From assembly GCF_021233355.1 (NCBI RefSeq), contig NZ_CP089507.1:1922001-1986000 (forward strand): DNA of 64,000 nucleotides, in the 5' to 3' direction. Of the stretch, positions 1 through 9,699 are shown piece after piece; position 1 is the stretch's first letter; every line of letters begins with the position of its first letter. The translations under genes and the position numbers were made by a program. Origin of the DNA: Luteimonas fraxinea. GTDB taxonomy: Bacteria; Pseudomonadota; Gammaproteobacteria; Xanthomonadales; Xanthomonadaceae. The notes below the pieces were generated by a model that worked only from the letters and a program-made list of their open reading frames with translations, searched no databases and was not told the DNA's origin.

Positions 1-11
1 GGTCGACCGGA

Positions 12-35
12 CGCGGGCCTCAGGCCCGCGTTTTT

Positions 36-37
<2 letters not shown>
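12..37 (+). terminator. Intrinsic terminator of an upstream plus-strand gene
   Basis: A GC-rich hairpin (CGCGGGCCT / AGGCCCGCG with a minimal loop) is followed directly by seven T on the plus strand. The T tract is on the plus strand, so it should end a transcript entering from left of the window. Its run of T overlaps the stop codon of the convergent kinase gene. Confidence 0.8.
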
Positions 38-1181
<1,144 letters not shown>

Positions 1182-1299
1182 TGGCTTCCGGGGTGGCCCC
1201 GAACGGGGAATGGGCGACACGCGACGCAGACGTGCGATCCGCCCGGCACGTTACCAGAAAGCCGGTCGACTGCGGACCCCGCCCGGACCGTCTGTGCCC

Positions 1300-1836
1300 T
1301 TAAAGCGCCCGCCAGGCGCCGGGCGCCAGCGTGTCCAGCGACCAGTCGCCGATCGCCACCCGCACCAGCCGCAGCGTCGGCAGGCCCACCGCCGCGGTCA
1401 TGCGCCGCACCTGGCGGTTGCGGCCTTCGCGGATGGTCAGTTCCAGCCAGGCGTCGGGCACGGTCTTGCGGAACCGCACCGGCGGATCGCGCGGCCACAG
1501 CACCGGCGGCGGGTCGAGCAGCGTGACCTGCGCCGGGCGGGTCGGCCCGTCGTTGAGCGTCACGCCGTCGCGCAGCGCCTGCAGCTGGTCCGGCGACGGC
1601 GTGCCTTCCACCTGCACCCGGTAGGTCTTGGGCAGCTTGTGGCGCGGATCGGTGATGCGGTTGGCCAGCGGGCCGTCGTCGGTCAGCAGCAGCAGGCCTT
1701 CGCTGTCGTGGTCGAGGCGCCCGGCGGCGTAGACATCGGGCGGCAGGCCGAAGCCGGCCAGCGTCGGACGCGGCGGCGTGCTGCGGTCGGTGAACTGGCA
1801 GAGCACGCCGTAGGGCTTGTTGAAGGCGACGAGCAT
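1300..1836 (-). CDS. rluE: 23S rRNA pseudouridine synthase, RluE/RsuA family
   Basis: A 178-residue protein of the RsuA/RluB/RluE family, which isomerises uridine to pseudouridine in rRNA. It starts MLVAFNKPYGVLCQF, the typical family opening. The catalytic motif AGRLDHDSEGLLLLT carries the nucleophilic Asp. The segment ELTIREGRNRQVRRMTAAVG is the family's C-terminal RNA-contact signature. It lacks an N-terminal S4 domain, which fits RluE (23S U2457) rather than RsuA or RluB. Assignment to position 2457 is from family knowledge. Confidence 0.9.
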   Translation of the reverse strand: MLVAFNKPYGVLCQFTDRSTPPRPTLAGFGLPPDVYAAGRLDHDSEGLLLLTDDGPLANRITDPRHKLPKTYRVQVEGTPSPDQLQALRDGVTLNDGPTRPAQVTLLDPPPVLWPRDPPVRFRKTVPDAWLELTIREGRNRQVRRMTAAVGLPTLRLVRVAIGDWSLDTLAPGAWRAL

Positions 1837-1937
1837 GGAATTCGCAGATCGATCGGAACGGCACCGCGACCGACACCAGCACCGGACGACCGCGATCGTC
1901 CAGCGCTGACGTCTGACCGCTTAAGCCCTCACGGCTT

Positions 1938-2792
1938 TCAGGGCTTCACAAACCGCAGCGTCATCCGGTCGCTCTCGCCGATCGCGGCGTACTTTGCCGC
2001 GTCCGCAGGGGCATGCCGATTGGCCGGCGGCAGCATCCACACGCCATCGGCATGGTCGCGTGTGTCCTTCGGATTCGCATTGACCTCGCTGCTGCCGTCG
2101 ACGCGGAAACCCGCGGCCTGGGCGAGCGCGATGACCTGCGCGGTCCCGACATAGCCGCTGCGGTCGTCGGCGGGCACGTCGGCCTTGGCACGATGTTCGA
2201 CCACGCCCAGCACGCCGCCCGGGCGCAGCACGTCGTAGAAGCCCTTGAACATGCCCTCGGCCTGACCGGACGAACGCCAGTTGTGCACGTTGCGGAAGGT
2301 GAGCACGACATCGGCGGAGTTCGACGGGCCGAAGCGCGGTGCCTTCGGGTCGTAGCTCACCATGCGCGCGCGATCGAACTGCGCGGGCGCGCCGTCGAAG
2401 CGGGCCTGCAAACCGTCACGCTGGCTGGTCTGGTAATCGCGGCCCCGGCCCTCGGCGGCGCTTGCCGGGTCGACCATCGCCGCGATGTAGCGACCGTTGT
2501 CGCGCAGGTACGGCGCCAGCACTTCGGCGTACCACGCGCCGCTGCCGGGGGTGATCTCGATGACGGTCTGCTCCGGACGCACGCCGAAGAACGCCAGCGT
2601 TTCGCGCGGATGACGGTACTGGTCACGCGCGCGGTTCTCGGCGCTGCGCCAGTCACCGGCGAGTGCGCTGTCGAGGCGGGCGACATTGCTGGAGTCGAGG
2701 TCGGCGGCCGAATCGGCGGGCACCTGCGGCGCGCTGGCGCAGCCGGCGAGGGCGATCAGGGCGACGGCGCAGAACGACAAGCTGCGTTGCAT
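1938..2792 (-). CDS. Predicted class I SAM methyltransferase-like lipoprotein
   Basis: A 284-residue protein with a lipoprotein signal peptide ending LAGCAS, so probably anchored in the envelope. The mature part resembles predicted extracytoplasmic methyltransferases: a SAM-site-like stretch VIEITPGSGAWYAEVLAPYL, then FRNVHNW and LRPGGVLGVVEH as in Rossmann-fold methyltransferases. An exported enzyme using SAM is odd, and family members have no agreed substrate. Start at 2792 (MQRSL) gives the signal peptide; the longer upstream frame is out of context. Its stop codon lies in a small AAGCCCT/AGGGCTT hairpin. Confidence 0.75.
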   Translation of the reverse strand: MQRSLSFCAVALIALAGCASAPQVPADSAADLDSSNVARLDSALAGDWRSAENRARDQYRHPRETLAFFGVRPEQTVIEITPGSGAWYAEVLAPYLRDNGRYIAAMVDPASAAEGRGRDYQTSQRDGLQARFDGAPAQFDRARMVSYDPKAPRFGPSNSADVVLTFRNVHNWRSSGQAEGMFKGFYDVLRPGGVLGVVEHRAKADVPADDRSGYVGTAQVIALAQAAGFRVDGSSEVNANPKDTRDHADGVWMLPPANRHAPADAAKYAAIGESDRMTLRFVKP

Positions 2793-2973
2793 GGGCGGAA
2801 CTCCGGACGCGGACGTGGCGCAAGGGTGCCACAAGCCGCGTGGCGAACGTCGTCGCCCGTCCTGCGGGTCGACGGGACGTCGTGCCGGAACACTGCTTTG
2901 CGTGTCCCCCGGTGTCGGTCGCGCGTCGGCCCTGCCTATGCTGTCGCCATTCTTTTGCAGGCAGGAGCGGCAC

Positions 2974-3924
2974 ATGTCGGAACGCGAACTCGGACGTTCG
3001 GGACTCAGGGTTTCGCCACTGGCGTTCGGTGGCAACGTCTTCGGCTGGAGCGCCGACGAGGCCACGACACATGCGCTGCTCGACGAATGCGTCGCGCTGG
3101 GCCTCAATCTCGTCGATACCGCCGACGTGTATTCGGCCTGGGTCGACGGCAACCAGGGTGGCGAATCGGAAACACTGATCGGCCGCTGGCTGCAGAAGAG
3201 CGGCAAGCGCGAGCGGGTGGTGATCGCCACCAAGGTCGCCAAGTGGCCGCAGCGCAGGGGCCTGTCGCCGGCCAACATCCAGGCCGCGTGCGAGGACTCG
3301 CTGCGCCGCCTGCGCACCGATGTCATCGATCTCTACCAGGCGCACGAGGACGACCCGTCGGTGCCGCTGGAAGACACGCTGGGCGCGTTCTCGCGCCTGA
3401 TCGAACAGGGCAAGGTGCGCGCGATCGGCGCGTCGAACTACATCGCGCCGCGTCTGGCCGAAGCACTCGACGTGGCCAAGCGCCACCACCTGCCGCGTTA
3501 CGAAACGCTGCAGCCCGAATACAACCTCGTCGACCGCGCCGGTTACGAGGCCGCGCTGGAACCGCTGGTGCGCGAGCACGGGCTCGGCGTGATCGGCTAC
3601 TACTCCCTGGCGAGCGGCTTTCTCAGCGGCAAATACCGCACCGAGGCCGACGCGGCGAAGAGCAGCGCGCGCGGCGCGCAGGTCGTGAAGCAGTACCTCA
3701 ATGCACGCGGCAAGCGCGTGCTCGCTGCGCTCGACGATGCCGCGTGCCGGCATGCGGCGACCGTGGCCCAGATCGCGCTCGCATGGTTGATCGCACGGCC
3801 CGGCGTGACCGCGCCGATCGTCAGCGCGACCAGCATCACCCAGCTGCGCGAACTCGCGGCGGCGCGCACGTTGCTGCTGACGAAGTCCGACATCGCCGCG
3901 CTCGACGGCGCCAGCGCCGGATGA
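2974..3924 (+). CDS. Aldo/keto reductase
   Basis: A 316-residue TIM-barrel NADPH-dependent oxidoreductase. Near the N-terminus are the family motifs GRSGLRVSPLAFGGNVFGW and NLVDTADVYSAW, the latter with catalytic Asp and Tyr. Lys in IATKVAKW and His in LYQAHEDD complete the tetrad. A GASNY segment and the C-terminal cofactor-binding region are present. The ATG at 2974 has AGGAG about 7 bases upstream. It overlaps the next gene by 4 bp (ATGA). Closest by pattern to YajO/Tas-like general reductases; the substrate is unknown. Confidence 0.9.
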   Translation: MSERELGRSGLRVSPLAFGGNVFGWSADEATTHALLDECVALGLNLVDTADVYSAWVDGNQGGESETLIGRWLQKSGKRERVVIATKVAKWPQRRGLSPANIQAACEDSLRRLRTDVIDLYQAHEDDPSVPLEDTLGAFSRLIEQGKVRAIGASNYIAPRLAEALDVAKRHHLPRYETLQPEYNLVDRAGYEAALEPLVREHGLGVIGYYSLASGFLSGKYRTEADAAKSSARGAQVVKQYLNARGKRVLAALDDAACRHAATVAQIALAWLIARPGVTAPIVSATSITQLRELAAARTLLLTKSDIAALDGASAG

Positions 3925-4351
3925 GCACCGCGCGCGACTTCGATGCGCTGTGGCGCACGCGCACCGACACGCGCGGGCAGCCGCCGCGGGTGATGATTCG
4001 CGTGTTCGTGGCACCCGGCGAACTCGAGACTTCAGTCGCGTTCTACGAACAGCTGCAAGGGGTGACGGCCGATGGCGGCTTTCCGTTTCCCGAGCCGGCC
4101 TGCGCCTGGCGATGGTCGGCGCGTTCCTGCTGATCGAAGGCATCGACGCGGCTCTGGCGCCGTTCCGCTCGACGGTCGGCACCCTGCTCGTCGACGATGT
4201 GCAGCCCTACTACGACCGGCTGGTCGCCGCGGGCGCGGAGATCATCTTCCCCTTGCAGCGCGTGCCGACCGGCGCCGCGTTCAATGCCGTGCACCCCGAC
4301 GGCACTGTGGTCGAGTACGTGCATCACCGCCCCGATCCGCAGGGCCGCTGA
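3921..4351 (+). pseudogene. VOC (glyoxalase/bleomycin-resistance fold) protein, frameshifted
   Basis: Two overlapping frames give one VOC-like protein. Frame one (from ATG 3921) reads MIRVFVAPGELETSVAFYEQLQG and FPFPEP, then goes out of frame and stops at 4133. Frame two resumes near 4098 with AGLRLAMVGAFLLIEG, TLLVDDVQPYYDRLVAAGAE and NAVHPDGTVVEYVHH, ending at 4351. The join needs a one-base gain near 4095-4105 in a GCCGGCC run. It is either a true loss of function or a sequencing error. It is coupled to the aldo/keto reductase by a 4-bp overlap. Confidence 0.75.
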
Positions 4352-4420
4352 GCGCGGCGATTGACGGCGCCGCACGGTCGCGTGCGCTATGAAGGGTGTC
4401 CAATCGAACAGGCCGACCCG

Positions 4421-5443
4421 ATGAGCGACTCCACCGCCACCCGCATCGTCCTCGCCGCGCGCCCGACCGGCGCGCCGACACCCGATGACTTCCGCGTCGA
4501 AACATTCCAGGTGCCTGCGCCGCGCAACGGCCAGGTGCTGCTGCGCAACCGCTGGCTGTCGCTCGACCCCTACATGCGCGGCCGCATGAACGCCGGTCGC
4601 TCCTACGCCGCGCCGGTCGAGATCGGTGAGGTCATGGACGGCGGCACGATCTCGGAAGTGGTGCAGTCGCTGCATCCGGCCTGGTCGCCGGGCGATCTGG
4701 TGCTCGCGCATGCCGGCTGGCAGACACACGCCGTCGTCGATGGCGAAAGCCTGCGCCGCAAACTCGGCCCCGCCGGCCTGCCGGTGCAGACCGCACTCGG
4801 CGTCCACGGCATGCCCGGCTTCACCGCCTACGCCGGCCTGCACGAGATCGGCAAGCCGCAGCACGGCGAAACCGTCGTCGTCGCCGCGGCGAGCGGACCG
4901 GTGGGCGCGACTGTCGGCCAGATCGCGAAACTCCACGGCGCACGCGCCGTCGGCATCGCCGGAGGCCCGGACAAGGTCGCGCACGTCCGCGACGACCTCG
5001 GCTTCGATGTCGCCCTCGACCGCCGCGCCGACGACTTCGCCGAGCAGCTCGCGGCTGCGTGCCCGGACGGCATCGACGTCTACTTCGAGAACGTCGGTGG
5101 CAAGGTGTTCGACGCCGTGCTGCCCCTGCTCAACGACTTCGCCCGCATTCCGGTGTGCGGCCTCGTCGCCCACTACAACGACACCGCTCCGCCCGCCGGC
5201 CCCGACCGCGTGCCGCAACTGATGGGCGCGATCCTGAGCCGCCACCTGACCGTCCGCGGTTTCATCCAGCGCGACTTCATCGCGCTCTATCCCGAGTTCG
5301 TGCGCGAGATGGGGCAGTGGTTGCGCGATGGACGCGTGCGGTATCGGGAGGATGTCGTGGAGGGTCTGGAGAACGCGCCGGAGGCATTCATCGGGATGTT
5401 GGCAGGGCGGAATTTCGGGAAGTTGCTGGTCAAGCTGGACTGA
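4421..5443 (+). CDS. NADP-dependent medium-chain reductase, CurA/leukotriene B4 dehydrogenase-like
   Basis: A 340-residue zinc-free MDR-family reductase. The N-terminal GroES-like domain has the signature RNRWLSLDPYMRGRM. The nucleotide-binding motif AAASGPVGATVGQIAKLHGA lies mid-protein, followed by DVYFENVGGKVFDAVLPLL and VCGLVAHYN, all typical of CurA/PTGR-type enzymes that reduce activated C=C bonds. The C-terminus EAFIGMLAGRNFGKLLVKL is also diagnostic. The true substrate is unknown. It ends about 107 bp before the palindromic element. Confidence 0.9.
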   Translation: MSDSTATRIVLAARPTGAPTPDDFRVETFQVPAPRNGQVLLRNRWLSLDPYMRGRMNAGRSYAAPVEIGEVMDGGTISEVVQSLHPAWSPGDLVLAHAGWQTHAVVDGESLRRKLGPAGLPVQTALGVHGMPGFTAYAGLHEIGKPQHGETVVVAAASGPVGATVGQIAKLHGARAVGIAGGPDKVAHVRDDLGFDVALDRRADDFAEQLAAACPDGIDVYFENVGGKVFDAVLPLLNDFARIPVCGLVAHYNDTAPPAGPDRVPQLMGAILSRHLTVRGFIQRDFIALYPEFVREMGQWLRDGRVRYREDVVEGLENAPEAFIGMLAGRNFGKLLVKLD

Positions 5444-5549
5444 TTTTTTGCGCCTCGCGCGATGGCGCTCTGGCCTCTGCGTTTCCGCTGTCGCTCTGCG
5501 CTCTGCGCTCCGGGCTTTTGATCTCTGTAACGCACCCGCACCCGCACTT

Positions 5550-5965
5550 ACCCGGAGGGCGTCGGCCATGGATGGCCGGCGTTTTCCGACCGAGGCAGGA
5601 TGCCGAGTCGGAAAATCCAGATGCGCTAAGAGCCGCGGGCTTCGGACGTGTCGGGGAGACGTTTTTCTTTGGTTTCGTTTCTTTTGGCGTCAACCAAAAG
5701 AAATGAACTCGGCCGCGTCAGCGGACGAAAGCGTTTGATCTACGCCTGTGCGTTTGCCTGCGCCGGGAGACGCAACGTCAAACGCTTCCACTCGCCTTGC
5801 GGCGAGCGGGTTCATTTCTTTTGCTGGCCCTAAAGAAACGGAACCAAAGAAAAGGGCCAGCCCCGAGGGAGCAAATCCGGCCAGTCATTCGTTCCGGGAT
5901 TTTTCGACTCGCCATCCTGGCTCGGTCGAAAAACGCCGCACATCCATGTGCGACGCCCTACGGGT
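5550..5965. repeat. 416-bp palindromic dispersed element, copy 1
   Basis: A non-coding element nearly matched in length and sequence by 56173-56587. The outer 69 bp at each end (5550-5618 and 5896-5965) are inverted copies differing at about nine positions. Inside each arm are local hairpins: CGGCC-atggat-GGCCG on the left against CGCAC-atccat-GTGCG on the right, and TTTTCCGAC/GTCGGAAAA against TTTTTCGAC/GTCGAAAAA. The stems differ but still pair. A further hairpin TTTCTTTTGG/CCAAAAGAAA follows. It lies between the convergent genes ending at 5443 and 6046. No transposase is encoded. Confidence 0.85.
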
Positions 5966-6045
5966 CTGCATACAGACGCGGTGGCGTTACGGCGATCAAC
6001 AGCGAAGAGCAGAGCAGGCACCGCCTCCGGCGCGTGCCGACACAC

Positions 6046-7098
6046 TTACCTGCCGACCGGCACAACCTCCTCCTCGACATCCACCACCGGCACCACCACC
6101 CGCCGCGTCGCCTTCTCCAGCTGCGCAAGCGCCACCTTGCCCGCCGCCTTCGCTTCCAGTGCCTGCTGCTGCACCTGGCAGAGCGTCTGCATGTGGTCGG
6201 CGTCGAAGTTCAGGCGTTCGATCAGGAAATCGACGAACGCGCGCACCTTCGGTGACACCAGTCGGCCGCCGGGGAAGACGGCGTTGAAGTCGACTTCAGG
6301 GCCGGTCCAGCCGGCGAGCACGCGTTGCGCCATGCCGGCTTCGACGAAGGCCTTGGCCATCACATCGCCGGTGAGCATCAGGCCTTCGCCCTTGATCAGT
6401 GCCCAGTTCAGCGCGGCGGGATCGTTGGCAACGAGCTGCGGGTTCACCGGGAAATCGCGCAGCGCGCGGCCGTCGGTGAGCGACCAGATGAAGCGGTTGT
6501 TCGCGTTATGGCTCTTGCGCATCACCAGGGTGCGGTGGTGCTGCAGGTCGTCGGGATGCAGCGGTTCGCCGTGCTGTTCGATGTAGGACTGGCTGGCGAA
6601 GACCTGCGTGCGCAGGCTGCCGAGCTTGCGCGCGACGAGGTTGGAATCGGGCAGCGTGCCGATGCGCAGGGCGAGGTCGGCTTCGCCTGCGATCAGGTCG
6701 AGCTTCTCGTTGCCCATGTGCATGTCGAGCTGGATCTCGGGGTACTGCGCCTGGAAGTCGCCGAGCAGCGGCGCGATCCAGGTGATGCCGATCGAATACG
6801 GCACGGTGAAACGCAGCCAGCCGCGCGGGCCGGACTGCAACTGCGCGACGGCGCTTTCGGCGTCTTCGAGGCCGCGCGCGATGCGCTGGCAATGCTCGTG
6901 ATAGATGCTGCCGGCCTCGGTCAGGCCAAGCCGGCGCGTGGTGCGGTTGAGCAGGCGCGCGCCGAGTCGCTGTTCGAGTTCCTGCACTTTGCGGCTGACC
7001 GTGGTCTTGGGCAGGCCAAGCGCATTGGCGGCAGCGATGAAGCTGCCCTGCTCGACCACCTTGACGAAGATCAGGGTCTCGTTGAGATCGTGTGCCAT
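6046..7098 (-). CDS. LysR-family transcriptional regulator of the efflux operon
   Basis: A 350-residue LTTR. The N-terminal winged helix-turn-helix is clear (FVKVVEQGSFIAAANALGLPKTTVSRKVQELEQRLGARLLNRTTR). The effector-binding domain includes LRFTVPYSIG and ADLALRIGTLPDSNLVARKLG, the CrgA/DsdC-like subgroup. About 40 extra residues at the C-terminus, rich in Ala and Val, exceed the usual 300-310. It is divergent from the SDR-RND operon across 381 bp, like MexT and MexEF-OprN, so it probably controls that operon and itself. Efflux control is inference from position. Confidence 0.9.
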   Translation of the reverse strand: MAHDLNETLIFVKVVEQGSFIAAANALGLPKTTVSRKVQELEQRLGARLLNRTTRRLGLTEAGSIYHEHCQRIARGLEDAESAVAQLQSGPRGWLRFTVPYSIGITWIAPLLGDFQAQYPEIQLDMHMGNEKLDLIAGEADLALRIGTLPDSNLVARKLGSLRTQVFASQSYIEQHGEPLHPDDLQHHRTLVMRKSHNANNRFIWSLTDGRALRDFPVNPQLVANDPAALNWALIKGEGLMLTGDVMAKAFVEAGMAQRVLAGWTGPEVDFNAVFPGGRLVSPKVRAFVDFLIERLNFDADHMQTLCQVQQQALEAKAAGKVALAQLEKATRRVVVPVVDVEEEVVPVGR

Positions 7099-7158
7099 GT
7101 GGAACTCCTGGAGCGGGCGCGCGCACGGTGCGCGGAGGATTGGACCGTGACGGGGATA

Positions 7159-7183
7159 ATTATTCCCTCGAATAGGGACTAAT
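7159..7183. promoter_or_regulatory. Palindromic operator between lysR and the efflux operon
   Basis: ATTATTCCCT-CGAAT-AGGGACTAAT is a dyad of 10+10 bases with one mismatch around a 5-bp centre. It lies 60 bp upstream of the lysR start, where LTTRs usually bind for autoregulation and divergent activation. The AT-rich ends contrast with the GC-rich surroundings. The rest of the gap (7184-7479) holds no gene I can support. Confidence 0.6.
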
Positions 7184-7479
7184 CAAGTCCCCTTTCGAGG
7201 CGGATGATCTGCGGCATCCCCCGAGTCGCCGCCGCCCATGTCCGCCCTCCGTCCCGCCGCGCCCCCTGTGCAACGCCCTGCGACCGCCCCCGCGCGTCGC
7301 CGTGGGCTGCGCATGGAAATCCCGCCGAATCAATCGTCTAGCGCACGGATCGCCACCCCCAAGCGGCTCCAGGCCGGCCATGCCGGCTGGGGCTGGCTGT
7401 GGTCCTGGTTGCCCGGCAATGCCCGCCGCCGCAGTGCCCCGGCATCGATCGAAGACCGGTTTTCGGGAGACAAAATCCC

Positions 7480-8310
7480 ATGAAAGGGACAATCAGGGCG
7501 CCTCTGGTGATTGTGGGCGCCACCGGGATGGTCGGAACGCGCGTGGTTGCGCAGGCATTGGCCGCCGGGCGCCGCACGATCGCGGTCGCCAATGACGCCG
7601 AAGCGCTCGACCAGCTGACGGTCCGGCACAGTGCCGGACTGACCACGCTGTTCGCGGATATCCGCAGCGATGGTGATGCGGCCGATCTCGCCACGCGCCT
7701 GCGCGCACTGCCCGGCCCGGCACCGGGTTCGGTGATCGCGGCGATCCGTGGCGCGGCCGGCAGTCAGCGTGTGCTCGATGCGCCCGCGGACTTCCTGCGT
7801 CGCCGCCTTGATGAAGATCTGCTGCCGCACCTGTCGATCGCGCGCCATCTGCTGCCGCTGCTCGCCACGCAGCCGCGCGCCGGCTACGTGCTGGTCGGCG
7901 GCCCCGGCGCGGACCATCCGTGGTCGGGTTACGGCCATCACTCGATCGGCGCGTCCGCGCTGCGGATGCTCGCGCGGGTGCTGCACGAAGAAGCCCGCAC
8001 GCTGCCGGTGCGCGTGCAGATGCTGGCCGTCGATTCGCCGGTGCGCTGCGATGCCAACGCCGCCCATGCGCGTGCGCAATGGCCGGATGTCGATGCGATC
8101 GCCGACCACGCGCTGCGTCTGGTCGATGGCGCCGCGAATGCAGACGTCGCCCTCGTGCGCTTCCCGATCGGCGCGGCCGTGCGCCCGCCGGGTCTGTCCG
8201 ACGACCTCGATGTCGGCCCCTGCGCACCCACCCATTCCCACCAGACCGATGCCAGCGCCTTGCTGCGTCGCCTCGCCACCGCCGCCTCCCCCCAGGAATC
8301 ACGCTCATGA
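7480..8310 (+). CDS. Short-chain dehydrogenase-like protein, first gene of the efflux operon
   Basis: A 276-residue protein with an N-terminal Rossmann motif VIVGATGMVGTRVVAQAL (GxxGxxG). The later region (GYGHHSIGASALRMLARVLHEEA) sits where SDR enzymes have YxxxK, but that motif is not intact, so it may be an atypical or non-catalytic SDR. It overlaps the adaptor gene by 4 bp (ATGA), which indicates translational coupling. Starts at ATG 7480 with GGGAG upstream. Its role with the pump is unknown; MexS-type oxidoreductases modulating MexEF-OprN are a possible parallel. Confidence 0.7.
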   Translation: MKGTIRAPLVIVGATGMVGTRVVAQALAAGRRTIAVANDAEALDQLTVRHSAGLTTLFADIRSDGDAADLATRLRALPGPAPGSVIAAIRGAAGSQRVLDAPADFLRRRLDEDLLPHLSIARHLLPLLATQPRAGYVLVGGPGADHPWSGYGHHSIGASALRMLARVLHEEARTLPVRVQMLAVDSPVRCDANAAHARAQWPDVDAIADHALRLVDGAANADVALVRFPIGAAVRPPGLSDDLDVGPCAPTHSHQTDASALLRRLATAASPQESRS

Positions 8311-9491
8311 TCCGCTCCCACCTCACACCGCGCGCGTGGCGCGCCCTTGCTGGCACCGGTCTCGCCGTTGCCGTCGCGCTGGTCATCGCCGGCTGCGACA
8401 CCCAGGCCCAGGAACAGACCCAGCCGCCACCGCCGGATGTCGGCGTCGCCGCCGTGCTGTCGGAACAGGTGCAGGACTGGAACGACGCCACCGGCCGCAT
8501 CGCCGCGATCGAAAGCGTCGAACTGCGCCCCCGCGTCAGCGGTTACGTGCAGCGCGTGGCCTACGCCGAAGGCGATGAAGTGAAGCAGGGCGACCTGCTG
8601 TTCGTCATCGATCCGCGTCCGTATCGCGCCGCGCTGCAGCGCGCGGAAGCCGAACTCGCCCGTGCCCGCGCCGATGCGCAGCTGGCGACCACGCGTCATG
8701 CCCGCGCACAGTCGCTGATCGATGCCAGCGCGATCTCGCGCGACGATTTCGAAGCCCGCAGCGCCGGTCGCGCCGAAGCCGAAGCCGCGGTACGCGGTGC
8801 GCAGGCCGCGGTCGAAACCGCACGACTGGATCTGGCATTCACCGAAGTGCGTGCGCCGGTTGCCGGTCGCGCCGGTCGCGCGATGCTGACCACCGGCAAC
8901 CTCGCCCAGGCCGATGCGTCGATGCTGACCACCGTGGTCTCGCAGGATCCGGTGCACGTCTACTTCGAGACTGATGAGCGCACCTATCTGCGCCACCAGG
9001 CGATGTCGCGCGCCGGCGAGCGCACCAATGCCGACAACGCGGTGCGCGTGGGTCTGGCCGACGAGACCGGTTATCCGCACGCCGGCACCGTCGACTTCCT
9101 CGACAACCAGATCGATCCCGCGACCGGCACCGTGCGCGCCCGCGCCGTACTGCCGAACCCGGACCGCCGCTTCACCCCGGGCCTGTTCGCTCGCGTGCAG
9201 CTGGAAGGCGCGGCCGCGCGCCCGGCGATCCTGATCGACGACAAGGCCGTGATCACCGACCAGGACCGCAAGTTCGTCTACGTCGTCGGCGAGGACAACA
9301 CCGCACAGCGCCGCGACATCGTGCCGGGCCGCGTCGTCGAAGGCCTGCGCGTCGTCGAATCGGGTCTCGCCGCCGGCGACCGCGTGATCGTCAACGGCGT
9401 GCAGAAGGTCTTCATGCCGGGCATGCCGGTTGCGCCGAAGGCCGTCGCGATGCGCGGTGGTGCGCCGATCGAGGCGGTCGCGAAGCGCTGA
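8307..9491 (+). CDS. RND efflux periplasmic adaptor (membrane fusion protein) lipoprotein
   Basis: A 394-residue HlyD/AcrA-type adaptor. The signal peptide ends VIAGCDTQ, a lipobox, so it is lipid-anchored in the inner membrane facing the periplasm. The biotinyl-lipoyl half RPRVSGYVQRVAYAEGDEVKQGDLLFVIDPRPY, an Ala/Arg-rich hairpin (about 100-165), the second lipoyl half FTEVRAPVAGRAGRA and the beta-barrel (FLDNQIDPATGTVRARA) are in normal order. The pattern is MexE-like. It should bridge the downstream RND pump and the outer-membrane channel. Confidence 0.93.
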   Translation: MIRSHLTPRAWRALAGTGLAVAVALVIAGCDTQAQEQTQPPPPDVGVAAVLSEQVQDWNDATGRIAAIESVELRPRVSGYVQRVAYAEGDEVKQGDLLFVIDPRPYRAALQRAEAELARARADAQLATTRHARAQSLIDASAISRDDFEARSAGRAEAEAAVRGAQAAVETARLDLAFTEVRAPVAGRAGRAMLTTGNLAQADASMLTTVVSQDPVHVYFETDERTYLRHQAMSRAGERTNADNAVRVGLADETGYPHAGTVDFLDNQIDPATGTVRARAVLPNPDRRFTPGLFARVQLEGAAARPAILIDDKAVITDQDRKFVYVVGEDNTAQRRDIVPGRVVEGLRVVESGLAAGDRVIVNGVQKVFMPGMPVAPKAVAMRGGAPIEAVAKR

Positions 9492-9506
9492 CGCGCGCTT
9501 GACCCA

Positions 9507-9641
9507 CACCTCTCCCTTCGGGAGAGGTCGACGCGCGCAGCGCGTCGGGTGAGGGCGAGGCGTCACCGTTGAAACCCCGCCCTCATCCGCCCCTCCGGGG
9601 CACCTTCTACCCCGAGGGCACGTTGTCCCAGAGGGAGAAGT
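9507..9641. repeat. REP-type hairpin pair in the adaptor-pump gap
   Basis: Two imperfect palindromic blocks of the CTCTCCC-TTCGGGAGAG type with flanking GTGAGGG/CCCTCA tails face each other (9507-9557 and 9582-9641). The same blocks recur at 17.6, 23.5, 23.6 and 45.9-46.1 kb. They fill the only sizeable gap in the efflux operon, so they may act on mRNA stability between adaptor and pump. This role is inference. Confidence 0.7.
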
Positions 9642-9699
9642 GCTTGCCGTTCCCGCGTTCTTTTCTCTGCGGCCCCGCGCCGCCCACAAGGATTTCCCC

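Noticed and set aside
2013..4133. A 706-residue plus-strand frame over the methyltransferase and aldo/keto reductase
   Set aside because: It crosses genes on both strands; only the last part (about 70 residues) is the VOC N-terminus.
5748..6287. Short open frames inside both copies of the palindromic element (also 56265-56896)
   Set aside because: They arise from the repeat itself, give similar low-complexity peptides in both copies and have no ribosome-binding site. The covarying hairpins indicate a non-coding element.
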